From an uncultured Lysobacteraceae bacterium (GTDB taxonomy: Bacteria; Pseudomonadota; Gammaproteobacteria; Xanthomonadales; Xanthomonadaceae): DNA of 64,000 nucleotides. The DNA lies in the NCBI GenBank assembly GCA_902825775.1, contig CADECF010000001.1:248001-312000 (forward strand). Direction: 5' to 3'. The notes under the pieces are model-generated. The model was not told where the DNA came from. It did not search any database and saw only the letters and a program-made list of their open reading frames with translations. Below, piece after piece: positions 26,458-34,978 of the stretch; the first letter of the stretch is position 1; each line of letters starts with the position of its first letter. Made by a program: the position numbers and the translations under genes.

Positions 26458-27099
26458 ATGAACCGCAAGATCCTGTATGCCGCCGCTGTCCTGGCGCTGG
26501 CCGCGGTCGGAACCGCCGTCGCGCAGCAGCAGGCGGAGGCCCCCGCACCGGGTTCGCACCACGAAGGACGCATGAAACTGGACGCCAACGGCGACGGCGC
26601 GATCGACCGCAGCGAGGCGGCCAAGTCGGAAAAATTCGCCGCCCGTTTCGACGAATTGGACAAGAACAAGGACGGCAGATTGACCGCCGACGAGCGTCCG
26701 CAATGGCGCGGCGGCCATCGTGGCCACCGTGGCGGCGAGCGCATGATGCAGGCCGATACGGACAAGGACGGCCGCATCAGCAAGGCCGAAGCGGCGGTCA
26801 ACCCGAAGCTCGCCGAGCGCTTCTCGGATATGGATGCCAATAAGGATGGTTATGTCGACCGCAGCGATCGCGAGCTGCGCGCGCGCAAGCATCGCGAGGA
26901 ATGGTTCTCGTCCGCGGACGTCAACAAGGACGGCAACCTGAGCAAGGCCGAGATGGACGCGTCGGCGCACAAGCGCGATGCCGAGCACCAGCAGAAGCGC
27001 GAAGCCCGCAGCGCCGAACGTTTCCAGAAGATGGACAAGAACGGCGATGGCGTGATCAGCCGCGTCGAAATGCAGGATGCGTCGCAGGCGCATCGCTGA
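26458..27099 (+). CDS. Exported six-EF-hand calcium-binding protein
   Basis: A 213-residue protein. The signal peptide ends near GTAVAQ (about 22). Six EF-hand-like loops follow, beginning DANGDGAIDRSE, DKNKDGRLTADE, DTDKDGRISKAE, DANKDGYVDRSD, DVNKDGNLSKAE and DKNGDGVISRVE. All keep Asp at 1, 3 and 5 or close substitutes. It probably buffers or senses calcium in the periplasm. GGAG six bases before ATG 26458 fixes the start; a strong terminator follows. Confidence 0.9.
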   Translation: MNRKILYAAAVLALAAVGTAVAQQQAEAPAPGSHHEGRMKLDANGDGAIDRSEAAKSEKFAARFDELDKNKDGRLTADERPQWRGGHRGHRGGERMMQADTDKDGRISKAEAAVNPKLAERFSDMDANKDGYVDRSDRELRARKHREEWFSSADVNKDGNLSKAEMDASAHKRDAEHQQKREARSAERFQKMDKNGDGVISRVEMQDASQAHR

Positions 27100-27126
27100 T
27101 CCGGGTTCGCCGGAATTTCGTGGGAT

Positions 27127-27155
27127 AGCCCGGCTCGATGGCCGGGCTTTTTTTG
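27127..27155 (+). terminator. Rho-independent terminator of the EF-hand gene
   Basis: AGCCCGGC pairs with GCCGGGCT around a six-base loop and is followed by seven T residues, 28 bases past the stop codon. Confidence 0.85.
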
Positions 27156-27159
27156 CCCG

Positions 27160-27340
27160 CTTTGTAGGAGCGGCTTTGTGAGCGGGATTTTGTGGGAGCG
27201 GCTTTTGTGGGAGCGGCTTTTGTGGGAGCGGCTTCAGCCGCGAGCTCTTTCTTCCAGCCACTGCGACCCAGAAAAGCTCGCGGCTGAAGCCGCTCCCACA
27301 AAAGCCGCTCCCACAAAAGCCGGCTCCGTCGCCGAATACC
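27160..27340. repeat. Tandem and inverted class A repeats
   Basis: Several truncated tandem copies of the class A left arm (GTGGGAGCGGCTTTT) precede one full unit. The inverse unit follows, again with duplicated ends. The array suggests slippage or repeated insertion at the same border. Nothing else is visible up to the kinase gene at 27419. Confidence 0.8.
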
Positions 27341-27418
27341 CGCTTCCGTCGCCCGGGCAGCGACGCGGCAGTTAGGGCCGGCTATTCTCCGCGGCACACC
27401 CAGCACCCCGGTATCGCC

Positions 27419-28678
27419 GTGATCCGCAGTCTCTTCTTCGTCCTCCGCATCGCTACCGCATGGTTCCTGGGGTTCTTCCTGGCGACCCTGCTGCTGACCG
27501 GCTTGTTCGGCGTCATGAACGACGGGCCGCCCTGGCCGTTCGTACTGCTGTTCTGCGCGACCATGGCCTTGGTCGTAACCAGCGCGTTTTCGCATCTGCG
27601 GCGTGTGCGATTGATCGCGGGACATGTCGATGCGGCCACGCTCGCCAATCGCCAGCGGCGCCAGGTGGAGATTCCGTTCGAAGCGGGCGAAGCCTTCGAT
27701 CTGGTCGACGCGGCGATCCGCGAATTGCCGCGCACCGAGGAAATCGAAAGCGCGCGCGACAGCCTGCAGGTCCGCGCCAAGGTGCAGCGCATCGATCCCT
27801 ACAGCAACAAGTCGCCCAGCCGCTACAACCCGCTGAGCTGGCTGGGCAACAAACGCAACCAAATCCTGGCCACGGTGACGCCGGGCGAGGGCACCGGCAG
27901 CCTGACCTTGATTTGCGAGCCGGAAAGCGCAGCCTGGACAGATTGGTTCAAGGTCGACGACGGCACCAATCTGGAGAACGCCGAAGCGATCACGCGCGCC
28001 ATCACGCGCCGCGTCGCCGAACGCCGCCGCAGCGAACAGGCCAAGGCCGCGCAGACGGTCACCGAAAAGGAACTCACGGTCGCCAAATTGAGCCTGCTGC
28101 ATGCGCAGGTCGAGCCGCATTTCCTCTACAACACCCTGGCCAGCGCGCAATACCTGACCCGCAGCGATCCGCAGCGCGCCGACGAGATGCTCGGCAACCT
28201 GATCACCTATCTGCGCCATTCGTTGCCGCGCACCGAGGATGCGCTGTCCACCCTCGGCGAAGAGCTGGAACGCGCCCGCGCTTATCTCGAAATACTCCAG
28301 ATCCGCATGGGCGCGCGCTTGCAACTGCAGATCGACGTGCCCGAGGCGCTGCAGTCGATGCCGTTTCCGACGATGATGCTGCAGACGCTGGTGGAGAATG
28401 CGATCAAGCACGGGCTGGAGCCCAAGCCCGGCGGCGGCACCGTCTGGATTCTGGCGCGAAGCGGCGATCAAGGCGTGGCAGTGACCGTTGCCGACGACGG
28501 ACAGGGCTTCAACGCCGGCAGCGCCGGTACCGGCATCGGCCTGAAGAACGTGCGCGAACGCCTGCGTTTGGCGTACGGTGCGACGGCCAGCTTCGCCATC
28601 GTCGCCAACTTCCCCAGCGGTGTGGCCGCGACCATCATCGTGCCCACCGCAACGGGCGAGGATGCCGACCATGCTTAA
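27419..28678 (+). CDS. LytS-type sensor histidine kinase
   Basis: A 419-residue kinase. Two N-terminal membrane helices (about 10-33 and 40-60) are followed by an unassigned region, then the His_kinase domain with HAQVEPHFLYNTLA (phospho-acceptor about H234) and a HATPase_c domain (LVENAIKHGLEP; DDGQGF; GIGLKNVRERL). It starts with GTG and lacks the classical LytS sensor domain, so it is nearer YehU/AlgZ-like kinases. The stop overlaps its LytTR regulator. Confidence 0.9.
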   Translation: MIRSLFFVLRIATAWFLGFFLATLLLTGLFGVMNDGPPWPFVLLFCATMALVVTSAFSHLRRVRLIAGHVDAATLANRQRRQVEIPFEAGEAFDLVDAAIRELPRTEEIESARDSLQVRAKVQRIDPYSNKSPSRYNPLSWLGNKRNQILATVTPGEGTGSLTLICEPESAAWTDWFKVDDGTNLENAEAITRAITRRVAERRRSEQAKAAQTVTEKELTVAKLSLLHAQVEPHFLYNTLASAQYLTRSDPQRADEMLGNLITYLRHSLPRTEDALSTLGEELERARAYLEILQIRMGARLQLQIDVPEALQSMPFPTMMLQTLVENAIKHGLEPKPGGGTVWILARSGDQGVAVTVADDGQGFNAGSAGTGIGLKNVRERLRLAYGATASFAIVANFPSGVAATIIVPTATGEDADHA

Positions 28679-29435
28679 GTGCGTGATCGCCGAAGACGAA
28701 ACCCTGTTGCGCCAGGCGTTGATCGCGATGCTGCGCGAGGTGTGGCCGCAGTTGCAGATCGTCGCCGAATGCGAAGATGGCGGCGAGGCTTTGGAAGCGA
28801 TCGCAGAGCATCAGCCCGATGTCGCCTTCCTGGATATCCGGATGCCCGGTCTGACCGGCCTGGAAGTCGCCACCGCGATGGCCGACGCCAGCCCGAAGAC
28901 GCAGGTGGTGTTCGTCACCGCTTACGACCAATACGCGGTCGACGCTTTCGAAACCGGTGCGGTCGACTATCTGCTCAAACCGATCTCGCGCGAACGGCTG
29001 GAGGCCACCGTGCAGCGCCTGCAAGCGCGCGCCGCCGCCGGCCACCCCGATGCCGGCGTGCTCGCCGCGCTGATCAAGCAGTTGGGCGTCGCGCCGCGTA
29101 CGGTCGGCGAGCCGCTGGTGTGGATCACGGCCAGCGCAGGCAAGGAAACGCGGCTGATCATGGTCGACGACGTCGCCTATTTCCGCGCCGACCATAAGTA
29201 CACGGTGGTGATGACGGCCGAAGGCGAATCGTTGCTGCGCAAACCGATCCGCGAGCTGCTCGAGGTGCTCGACCCGGCCACGTTCAAGCAGATCCACCGT
29301 TCCACCATCGTCAATCTGAAGGCGATCGCATCGATCGCGCGCGACGACACCGGCAAAGGCATCGTCAAGCTGAAGCAACGGCCTGAAACGCTGACCGTGA
29401 GCCAGCCTTTCATGACGCTGTTCCGCAACATGTGA
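28671..29435 (+). CDS. LytTR-family response regulator
   Basis: A 254-residue regulator. The receiver domain has its Asp in VAFLDIRMPG (about 54); the C-terminal LytTR DNA-binding domain has YFRADHKYTVV and IHRSTIVNL. ATG 28671 is preceded by GAGG; ATG 28662 is an alternative. It overlaps the kinase stop and forms a pair with it. In xanthomonads the AlgR-like branch of this family controls surface and extracellular functions, but its targets here are unknown. Confidence 0.9.
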   Translation: MLKCVIAEDETLLRQALIAMLREVWPQLQIVAECEDGGEALEAIAEHQPDVAFLDIRMPGLTGLEVATAMADASPKTQVVFVTAYDQYAVDAFETGAVDYLLKPISRERLEATVQRLQARAAAGHPDAGVLAALIKQLGVAPRTVGEPLVWITASAGKETRLIMVDDVAYFRADHKYTVVMTAEGESLLRKPIRELLEVLDPATFKQIHRSTIVNLKAIASIARDDTGKGIVKLKQRPETLTVSQPFMTLFRNM

Positions 29436-29443
29436 GGGAAGCC

Positions 29444-29839
29444 ATGCGCGGATTATCGAAAGGCGACATTGCGCGTATCGTTGCAGCGGCGTTTTCGATC
29501 GCGATGGCGCTGCTGGGCTGCGACGGACCGCAGACGCAGGTGATCACGATGTCGTCCGATAGTCCAGCCGGCTCCAATTCGACGCGGGCGACGATCACCG
29601 ATGGCCTGGCCACGTTCCAATGCATCGAGAGCATCGCCGATGCCTGCCAGTATGTGCTGTTCGTGAGCGAGTGCGCCGATCAGGGAGCGCAATCCGGCAA
29701 GCGCGTTTGCGCTGCCAGGATACTTCAGGAATTCGCGCTCAAAGCCGGCACATCGAAGCGGATCGCGGCTTTGCCGGAGGATTTCGAATTCTGCGTCGGT
29801 CACGGCATCAGGCCGGCGATTCCGGCTTGCCTGAAATAA
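29444..29839 (+). CDS. Small hypothetical lipoprotein
   Basis: A 131-residue protein. The N-terminal signal ends in MALLGC, a lipobox. The mature part contains six further cysteines (for example ADACQYV, SECAD, RVCAA), suggesting disulfides. It begins nine bases after the LytTR gene behind GAGGGAAG, so it is probably co-transcribed with the two-component pair. Family unknown. Confidence 0.65.
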   Translation: MRGLSKGDIARIVAAAFSIAMALLGCDGPQTQVITMSSDSPAGSNSTRATITDGLATFQCIESIADACQYVLFVSECADQGAQSGKRVCAARILQEFALKAGTSKRIAALPEDFEFCVGHGIRPAIPACLK

Positions 29840-29851
29840 CGAAACCCCGCG

Positions 29852-29925
29852 TTTTGTAGAGTCGAGCTTGCTCGACTGCTTTTGATCTTGGCGGAAGAGC
29901 AGTCGAGCAAGCTCGACTCTACAAG
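29852..29925. repeat. Class B' palindromic repeat
   Basis: TTTGTAGAGTCGAGCTTGCT and its inverse flank a short spacer, a variant of the class B repeat (TAGAGCGGAGCTTGC). It lies between convergent genes. Confidence 0.8.
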
Positions 29926-31067
29926 ACCAAGCGGCCCGACATGATCAGCCCGCCGATCAGCCCGCCCAGGCCGCCCGCCGTGCCGAAGAAAACGCCGATC
30001 CAGCATTTGATTTTTTCCTTGCGGCGTTCGCGGGCGGCGGCCGCCGGATCGCGCGCGGCTTCCATCGCGTGGCGACGCGCCAGCACCCGCGGCTGCACCA
30101 CCAGGCTCTGGTAGAAGATCGTGGCCATGAATACCGCGGTGGCCAGCACGGCCGGGAGCCAGCCGGTCGTTGTCCGGGCGATCACCAGCAACGCCGCCAC
30201 GAAACCGATCGAAGCCAAGGCATTGATCACCGCGCTGCGGATCAATCCATGGCGTTCGCGTTCGTCGATCGCACCGCGCAACTGGCTGCGCAGCCCGAGA
30301 TAGATGGCGGTGAAGGAGGCGACGACGGCGAAGCCGATGCTGCCTGCGGCGCCGAGCAGGATTTTTCCGAACGTCTTAGCGCCGACAGCGGCACCCGCGC
30401 TTAGGATGCCGGCCGCGGCAGCCGGCGGGCTCGCCACCGTCAGCGCGGTCGCAATCATCGTGGTGAATGCCACGCCCGGCGCCGAGCTGCGCGCGAACTC
30501 GCCGAAGCGTTTGAGCAGATCCTCGCGCAATTCTTGCCGCGCACGCGACAGGCGCTTGCGCACGGCCGCGTCCGACAGGCCCAGCAACGCGGCGACCTGC
30601 TGCGAACTCTGGCCTTCCCGGTAGTACAGCAGCAGCGTTTCGCGGCTGTCTTCGGGCAATGCCGAAATCAGTTCGGCGGCGGCGCGCTCGCGTTCGTCCT
30701 CGATGATCTTCTGCACCGGCGTCGGCGACGGATCGGCGGCCAGCAAGATAGCGATCTCGGCGGTTTCGCCGTCGAGCGGGCGATGCCGGCTGGCGCGCAG
30801 ATGGTCGCGCGCCAGATTGCGCGCGATCTGGCGAAGCCAGGGCAGGAAGCTGGCCGGATTCTGCAGCCGCTTGAGGTGCTGCCAGGCCGATAGGAAGGCT
30901 TCCTGGGCGATGTCCTCGCTGGCCGGCACGTCGTGCGTGATCGCCAGCGCCACGGCGGTGACCGTGTTCTGGCACGCGGCGACGATGCGCCCGTACGCAT
31001 CGCGGTCGCCGCGCGCGGCGGCGGGGAGTTCGTGGCGGATCAGCAGGTCGAAGGCTTCGGCGTTCAT
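29919..31067 (-). CDS. ECF sigma factor with membrane-spanning C-terminal domain
   Basis: A 382-residue protein. Residues 1-185 are an ECF sigma factor: region 2 (DIAQEAFLSAWQHLKRL; WLRQIARNLARDHLR) and region 4 (LPEDSRETLLLYYREGQSSQQVAALLG). Residues 200-382 add about four hydrophobic segments, ending in a Gly-rich helix. No anti-sigma gene is adjacent. The tail probably anchors the sigma factor at the membrane and may act as a built-in anti-sigma domain; that is inference. The last codons run into a class B' repeat. Confidence 0.85.
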   Translation of the reverse strand: MNAEAFDLLIRHELPAAARGDRDAYGRIVAACQNTVTAVALAITHDVPASEDIAQEAFLSAWQHLKRLQNPASFLPWLRQIARNLARDHLRASRHRPLDGETAEIAILLAADPSPTPVQKIIEDERERAAAELISALPEDSRETLLLYYREGQSSQQVAALLGLSDAAVRKRLSRARQELREDLLKRFGEFARSSAPGVAFTTMIATALTVASPPAAAAGILSAGAAVGAKTFGKILLGAAGSIGFAVVASFTAIYLGLRSQLRGAIDERERHGLIRSAVINALASIGFVAALLVIARTTTGWLPAVLATAVFMATIFYQSLVVQPRVLARRHAMEAARDPAAAARERRKEKIKCWIGVFFGTAGGLGGLIGGLIMSGRLVL

Positions 31068-31146
31068 GGGGTGCGGCTCGCAGGGTCTAGATACCAGGAC
31101 GCCGGCGGGTGGGCAATGTGACTGGCCTTTGTTCGCAGAAGTGACT

Positions 31147-31315
31147 TTTGTGGGAGCGGCCTTGTGGGAGCGGCTTCAGCCGCGAGCTTTTTAGCCGTCA
31201 TCCCGAGCGTAGCGAGGGATATGCTTGGTCGACATAGCATATCCCTCGCTACGCTCGGGATGACAGCCAAAAAACGAAAGCTCGCGGCTGAAGCCGCCCC
31301 TACAAAAAAGCGGCC
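31147..31315. repeat. Class D hairpin nested inside a class A pair
   Basis: A perfect 29-base inverted repeat (31197-31225 and 31236-31264, core CCCGAGCGTAGCGAGGGATA) sits between two facing class A units. One element appears to have inserted inside another. Confidence 0.85.
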
Positions 31316-31325
31316 GCTACCAGCA

Positions 31326-32147
31326 TCAAGCCGAAACGTGCTTGAGCGTGCGCACGATCCGCCATTGCCCGTCGACCAACTCGACCTGCAGCGTCTTATA
31401 GGTCGCACGCAGACGATGCCGATAAGCGCTGTACCGCACCTGCACAGTGCCGTCATCGGCGGTGCGGAAACCGGTGATGTCCACCAGCACCGCCGGCCCG
31501 CGCGAAGCGCGCGAATAGCTGCCGCTGCCTTCGGCGGCCACGCGCACGCAACTCGATCCGGGCGCTACCGCCAAATTCGGACGGATGAGTTTTTCCACCA
31601 GCGGCAGCGGCGCATCCTTGCCGTCGATGCTCAGGCACGCGACCTTGGCGTCGCCGGCGACGATTTCCTTTTCGAAGATGAGCTGCGCCAAAGCTTGAGG
31701 CACGGGTGCGGCGCCGGGCTGGGCCGGTATCGCGTCCGGTGCGCTCTTGCGGCCGAGATTCTGGAACATCATCAGGCCCAGGATGGCGGCGATCACCAGC
31801 AAAATACCGACCTTCAACTTGAAGACGCGGTTCTGCGGCGCGCGGATGGTCCTGGCCGGCGCCACTTCGATGAACGTCGGCGCGGCCGGACCTTCCGAAG
31901 CGCGCGTGCTGTCGATCAAGCCATGTTCGCGCAGGATCGCGCGCGCGCGCGGCTGATCCTCGGACTTGACGATCCACACCGCCGGCTGCGGACCTTCGTT
32001 GCCGCCTTCGCGATAGCTGAAATTACGGCGCACCGAACCTTTGTACGAACGGCCGTTGGTGATCCGTACCTCGATGCCGTCGTCTTCCAGCATCTTGGCG
32101 ACCGTTTCCACGTTCTCGAGCCGCGCGCTGGTGAATACCTGTCTCAT
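31326..32147 (-). CDS. DUF2007 'pathogenicity-like' membrane protein
   Basis: A 273-residue protein. The N-terminal DUF2007 domain (MRQVFTSARLENVETVAKML; RARAILREHGL) belongs to a family of putative signal-transducing proteins. One membrane helix (about 128-145) leads to a periplasmic region (CLSIDGK; SSCVRVAAEG). AAGGA before the ATG at 32147 overlaps the tesB end. Xanthomonad homologues are labelled pathogenicity-like, without proven function. Confidence 0.75.
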   Translation of the reverse strand: MRQVFTSARLENVETVAKMLEDDGIEVRITNGRSYKGSVRRNFSYREGGNEGPQPAVWIVKSEDQPRARAILREHGLIDSTRASEGPAAPTFIEVAPARTIRAPQNRVFKLKVGILLVIAAILGLMMFQNLGRKSAPDAIPAQPGAAPVPQALAQLIFEKEIVAGDAKVACLSIDGKDAPLPLVEKLIRPNLAVAPGSSCVRVAAEGSGSYSRASRGPAVLVDITGFRTADDGTVQVRYSAYRHRLRATYKTLQVELVDGQWRIVRTLKHVSA

Positions 32148-32151
32148 CGCA

Positions 32152-33048
32152 TCATTCCTTGGCCGGCACTTGCGAGGCCGCCTCGGCATCCTTCACCACC
32201 CGGATCAAACCTTCCTGCGCAGTGCTGGCGACGAGCCGGCCCTGCCGGTCGTAGATCGAGCCGCGCGCCAAGCCGCGCGAGTCCTGCGCGCTGGGGCTGT
32301 CGATCGAATACAACAGCCAGTCGTCGGCGCGGAACGGGCGGTGGAACCACAGCGCGTGGTCGAGCGAAGCCATCTGCACATTCGGCTGGTAGTAGCTGAT
32401 GCCATGCGGAAACGTCGCGGTGCCCAGCAGGTGGAAATCCGACGCGTACGCCAGCAAGGCGCGGTGCAACTCCGGCGCGTCGCCGACTTTTTCCGACAGC
32501 CGGAACCAGACTTGCTGGAACGGCGGCCGCTTGGGCGGATTGAGTTCGTCGCGCGGATACACATGGCGGAACTCGAACGGCCCCATCCGGCTAAGCCAGC
32601 GCTGCACCTTGGTCGGCAGCTTGGCCAGCACTTCCGGCGGCACGGCGTGGGCCGGTTCGATGTCTTCCGGCTTGGGGACTTCGGGCATCGACAACTGATG
32701 CTCGGCGCCGGGTTCGCTTTCCTGGAACGAGGCCGCGCAGAAAAAGATCACCTTGCCGTGCTGGATCGCGCTGACGCGGCGCACCGAAAAACTGCCGCCG
32801 TCGCGGGTGCGGTCGACGTCGTAGACGATCGGATGTTCGATGTCGCCGGCGCGCAAGAAATAAGCGTGCAGCGAATGCGCCTCGCGCGGCTGGGTCATGG
32901 TCGCCTGCGCCGCCGACAGCGCCTGGCCTAGCACCTGTCCGCCGAATACGTATTTAGTGCCGATATCGCGGCTTTGGCCGCGGAAGAGGTTGTCCTCCAG
33001 CCGCTCCAGCGACAGCAGTTCGATCAGTTCGGAGACGGCGGAAGTCAT
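32152..33048 (-). CDS. tesB: Acyl-CoA thioesterase II
   Basis: A 298-residue double-hotdog thioesterase. It has FRGQSRDIGTKYVFGGQVLGQAL at the front (split into motifs RGQS and GGQVLGQAL), SLHAYFLRAGD, and SLDHALWFHRPFRADDWLLY in the second half with the conserved Asp. It hydrolyses medium- and long-chain acyl-CoA. It is upstream of, and almost touching, the DUF2007 gene. Confidence 0.95.
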   Translation of the reverse strand: MTSAVSELIELLSLERLEDNLFRGQSRDIGTKYVFGGQVLGQALSAAQATMTQPREAHSLHAYFLRAGDIEHPIVYDVDRTRDGGSFSVRRVSAIQHGKVIFFCAASFQESEPGAEHQLSMPEVPKPEDIEPAHAVPPEVLAKLPTKVQRWLSRMGPFEFRHVYPRDELNPPKRPPFQQVWFRLSEKVGDAPELHRALLAYASDFHLLGTATFPHGISYYQPNVQMASLDHALWFHRPFRADDWLLYSIDSPSAQDSRGLARGSIYDRQGRLVASTAQEGLIRVVKDAEAASQVPAKE

Positions 33049-33097
33049 GTTCGGGCGGCCGATGGCGATGCCGCAATTATAAGGGAGGGCAATGGAG

Positions 33098-33262
33098 CCT
33101 CTGCTCTGTAGAGCGGAGCTTGCTCCGCTGCTCTGCTTTGGCCTTTGTAGGAGCGGCTTCAGCCGCGAGCCCTTGATCTTCTAAGCGTGGAGGAGAGCTC
33201 GCGGCTGAAGCCGCTCCTACAAAAGCTTAAGGGCAGCGGAGCAAGCCCCGCTCTACAAAGCG
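33098..33262. repeat. Class B and paired class A repeats
   Basis: A class B copy (33105-33135), two facing class A units (about 33144-33228) and an inverted class B copy (about 33232-33262) fill the gap. The last one supplies the stop codon of the amidase gene at 33253-33255. Confidence 0.8.
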
Positions 33263-33816
33263 GTGAGCCGTTGCAGCGGGACGGCCTGGAGCACTTGCGG
33301 CCATGGAAACAGCGGTCCCGGATCGCGCTTGCGGCGCACCTTGCGCGCCGGATCGTCGCTGGCTTCAACCTCGGTGGTGTCCAGCTCTTCATGGCCTGCG
33401 ATAAGCCGCAAGCCGGGGATGTCCTTCAGCAGGCCGTTCAGAAGTTCGATCAAGGCATGGATCTGCGCCGACGTATAGACCTCTTCCATCGCCTGATGGC
33501 GCGAATCCAGCCAATGCGGATAACGCCCGGTGTTGACCAGTTCGATGCCGATCGAGCGCGGGTTGTAGCCGCGGGTGTGGTGGGCGATCCGGTCCGGCGC
33601 GACGTAGCGGTGCACCGCGCCGTCGCGATCGATATAGAAGTGCCCGCTGTTGCCGGTGCCGTCCTCCGCATCCGGCGCCGGATACAGCACGCGTTCGCCG
33701 TATTCGCGCGCCATAGCCAGGTCCGGCAGCTCGGTGCAATGGATCACCACCAGGTCGATCCGGGTCAGCGGACGCGCTTCGAGGCGGTTTTCGTAGGGCA
33801 GCGGATCGATCAGCAC
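33253..33816 (-). CDS. AmpD-like N-acetylmuramoyl-L-alanine amidase
   Basis: A 187-residue Amidase_2 zinc enzyme that cuts the muramic acid-alanine bond. IDLVVIHCTE carries the first zinc His, HHTRGYNPRSIGIELVN is the conserved core, GHEELD and KRDPGPLFPW hold the remaining catalytic and zinc residues. There is no signal peptide, so it may be a cytosolic recycling enzyme as AmpD is. Start GTG 33816. The last residues TAL and the TAG stop fall in the border of a class B repeat. Confidence 0.88.
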   Translation of the reverse strand: MLIDPLPYENRLEARPLTRIDLVVIHCTELPDLAMAREYGERVLYPAPDAEDGTGNSGHFYIDRDGAVHRYVAPDRIAHHTRGYNPRSIGIELVNTGRYPHWLDSRHQAMEEVYTSAQIHALIELLNGLLKDIPGLRLIAGHEELDTTEVEASDDPARKVRRKRDPGPLFPWPQVLQAVPLQRLTAL

Positions 33817-33863
33817 GGCGGCGCCTGGGGCGGAACGGGCAGGCGCGATGCTAGCATTCGCAC

Positions 33864-34370
33864 ATGGCCACGCTGTCCCCCGATTCCGAGCTGTACCGGC
33901 TGATGACGCAGTTTCCGCGCGGCGGCAGGGTCCGCTGGATCGGCCTGCGCCCGGCGCGCGATGTGGATATGCTGCCGGTGGAATCGGTCGAGGCCGTGGC
34001 CGGAAAGGGCTTGGACGGCGATCGTTACATGTCCAACAACGGCAGCGGCAAGCGCGGCATCACCCTGATCCAGGCCGAGCACCTGCCCGCGATCGCGTCC
34101 TTGAGCGGCCACGATGCCGTGCCGCCGGCGCTGCTGCGGCGCAATCTGGTGGTGTCGGGGATTCCGCTGATCGCCTTCAAAGGCCGGCGCTTCCGTATCG
34201 GCGAGGTGCTGCTGGAAGGCACCGACAGTTGCGATCCATGCTCGCGCATGGAGGCCGCGCTCGGCCCGGGCGGCTACAACGCGATGCGCGGCCACGGCGG
34301 CCTGTGCGCGCGCATTCTCGAAGGCGGCACGTTGCACGTGGGCGATGAGGTTGTGGCGGTACCGGATTAG
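33864..34370 (+). CDS. MOSC-domain protein
   Basis: A 168-residue MOSC protein. [21 protein letters not shown] is typical (conserved K-R region), as is the cysteine in [11 protein letters not shown] that carries sulfur or the molybdenum ligand in relatives. Such proteins, like YiiM, reduce N-hydroxylated compounds or handle sulfur for Mo cofactor. It is divergent from the amidase gene. Confidence 0.85.
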   Translation: MATLSPDSELYRLMTQFPRGGRVRWIGLRPARDVDMLPVESVEAVAGKGLDGDRYMSNNGSGKRGITLIQAEHLPAIASLSGHDAVPPALLRRNLVVSGIPLIAFKGRRFRIGEVLLEGTDSCDPCSRMEAALGPGGYNAMRGHGGLCARILEGGTLHVGDEVVAVPD

Positions 34371-34451
34371 CGTGCGCCGCCTGCGTCGGCCATCGCCGCG
34401 CATCCACTCTTCCGTGCGCGCCGCGCACATCATCGGCAGTATTTTTTGAAC

Positions 34452-34976
34452 ATGCGCGGACACTGCATCCTCTCCCACGGTTTCGAAAGCGGACCCGATG
34501 CGACCAAAGTCGCCGCTTTGGCCGAATCCGCCGAACGCCTGGGCTGGACGCACGAACGCCCCGACTACACCGACCTCGATGCCAAACGCGAGATCACCGA
34601 ACTCGGCGACGTGCCCGCACGTCTGCAGCGCCTGCTCGCGCTGGCGCAAACGGCCGCCGCGCGCGGTCCGCTGGTGCTGGCCGGTTCCAGTCTGGGCGCG
34701 TACATCTCGGGACTGGTGTCGTTGCAGGTGCCGGTCGCGGGTTTGTTCTTGATGGCGCCGCCGATCCGCATGGGCGAGGCGCCCGAACTCGACGCCGCTC
34801 TGGTGCCGACCAGCATCCTGCACGGCTGGAACGACGAACTGATCCCGGCGCAGCAAGTAGTCGACTGGGCGCACCCGCGTCGCGCGCGTTTGTTGCTGGT
34901 CGACGATACGCACCGGCTGTCCGCGCATGTCGCCGCGTCTGCGGATGCGTTCGCTCACCTGCTGCGGTCGTTGTAA
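34452..34976 (+). CDS. Small alpha/beta hydrolase
   Basis: A 174-residue serine hydrolase fold. The oxyanion segment is [10 protein letters not shown], the nucleophile elbow is LAGSSLGAY, the acid lies in HGWNDELIP and the catalytic His in [10 protein letters not shown]. It resembles the YqiA/UPF0227-type esterases. ATG 34452 is preferred over TTG 34446. It ends two bases before rlmKL and is probably co-transcribed with it. Confidence 0.8.
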   Translation: MRGHCILSHGFESGPDATKVAALAESAERLGWTHERPDYTDLDAKREITELGDVPARLQRLLALAQTAAARGPLVLAGSSLGAYISGLVSLQVPVAGLFLMAPPIRMGEAPELDAALVPTSILHGWNDELIPAQQVVDWAHPRRARLLLVDDTHRLSAHVAASADAFAHLLRSL

Positions 34977-34978
34977 AC

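Noticed and set aside
27160..27340. CRISPR-like array
   Set aside because: The repeated GTGGGAGCGGCTTTT units abut one another with no regular unique spacers, and the block is palindromic. It is a class A repeat array.
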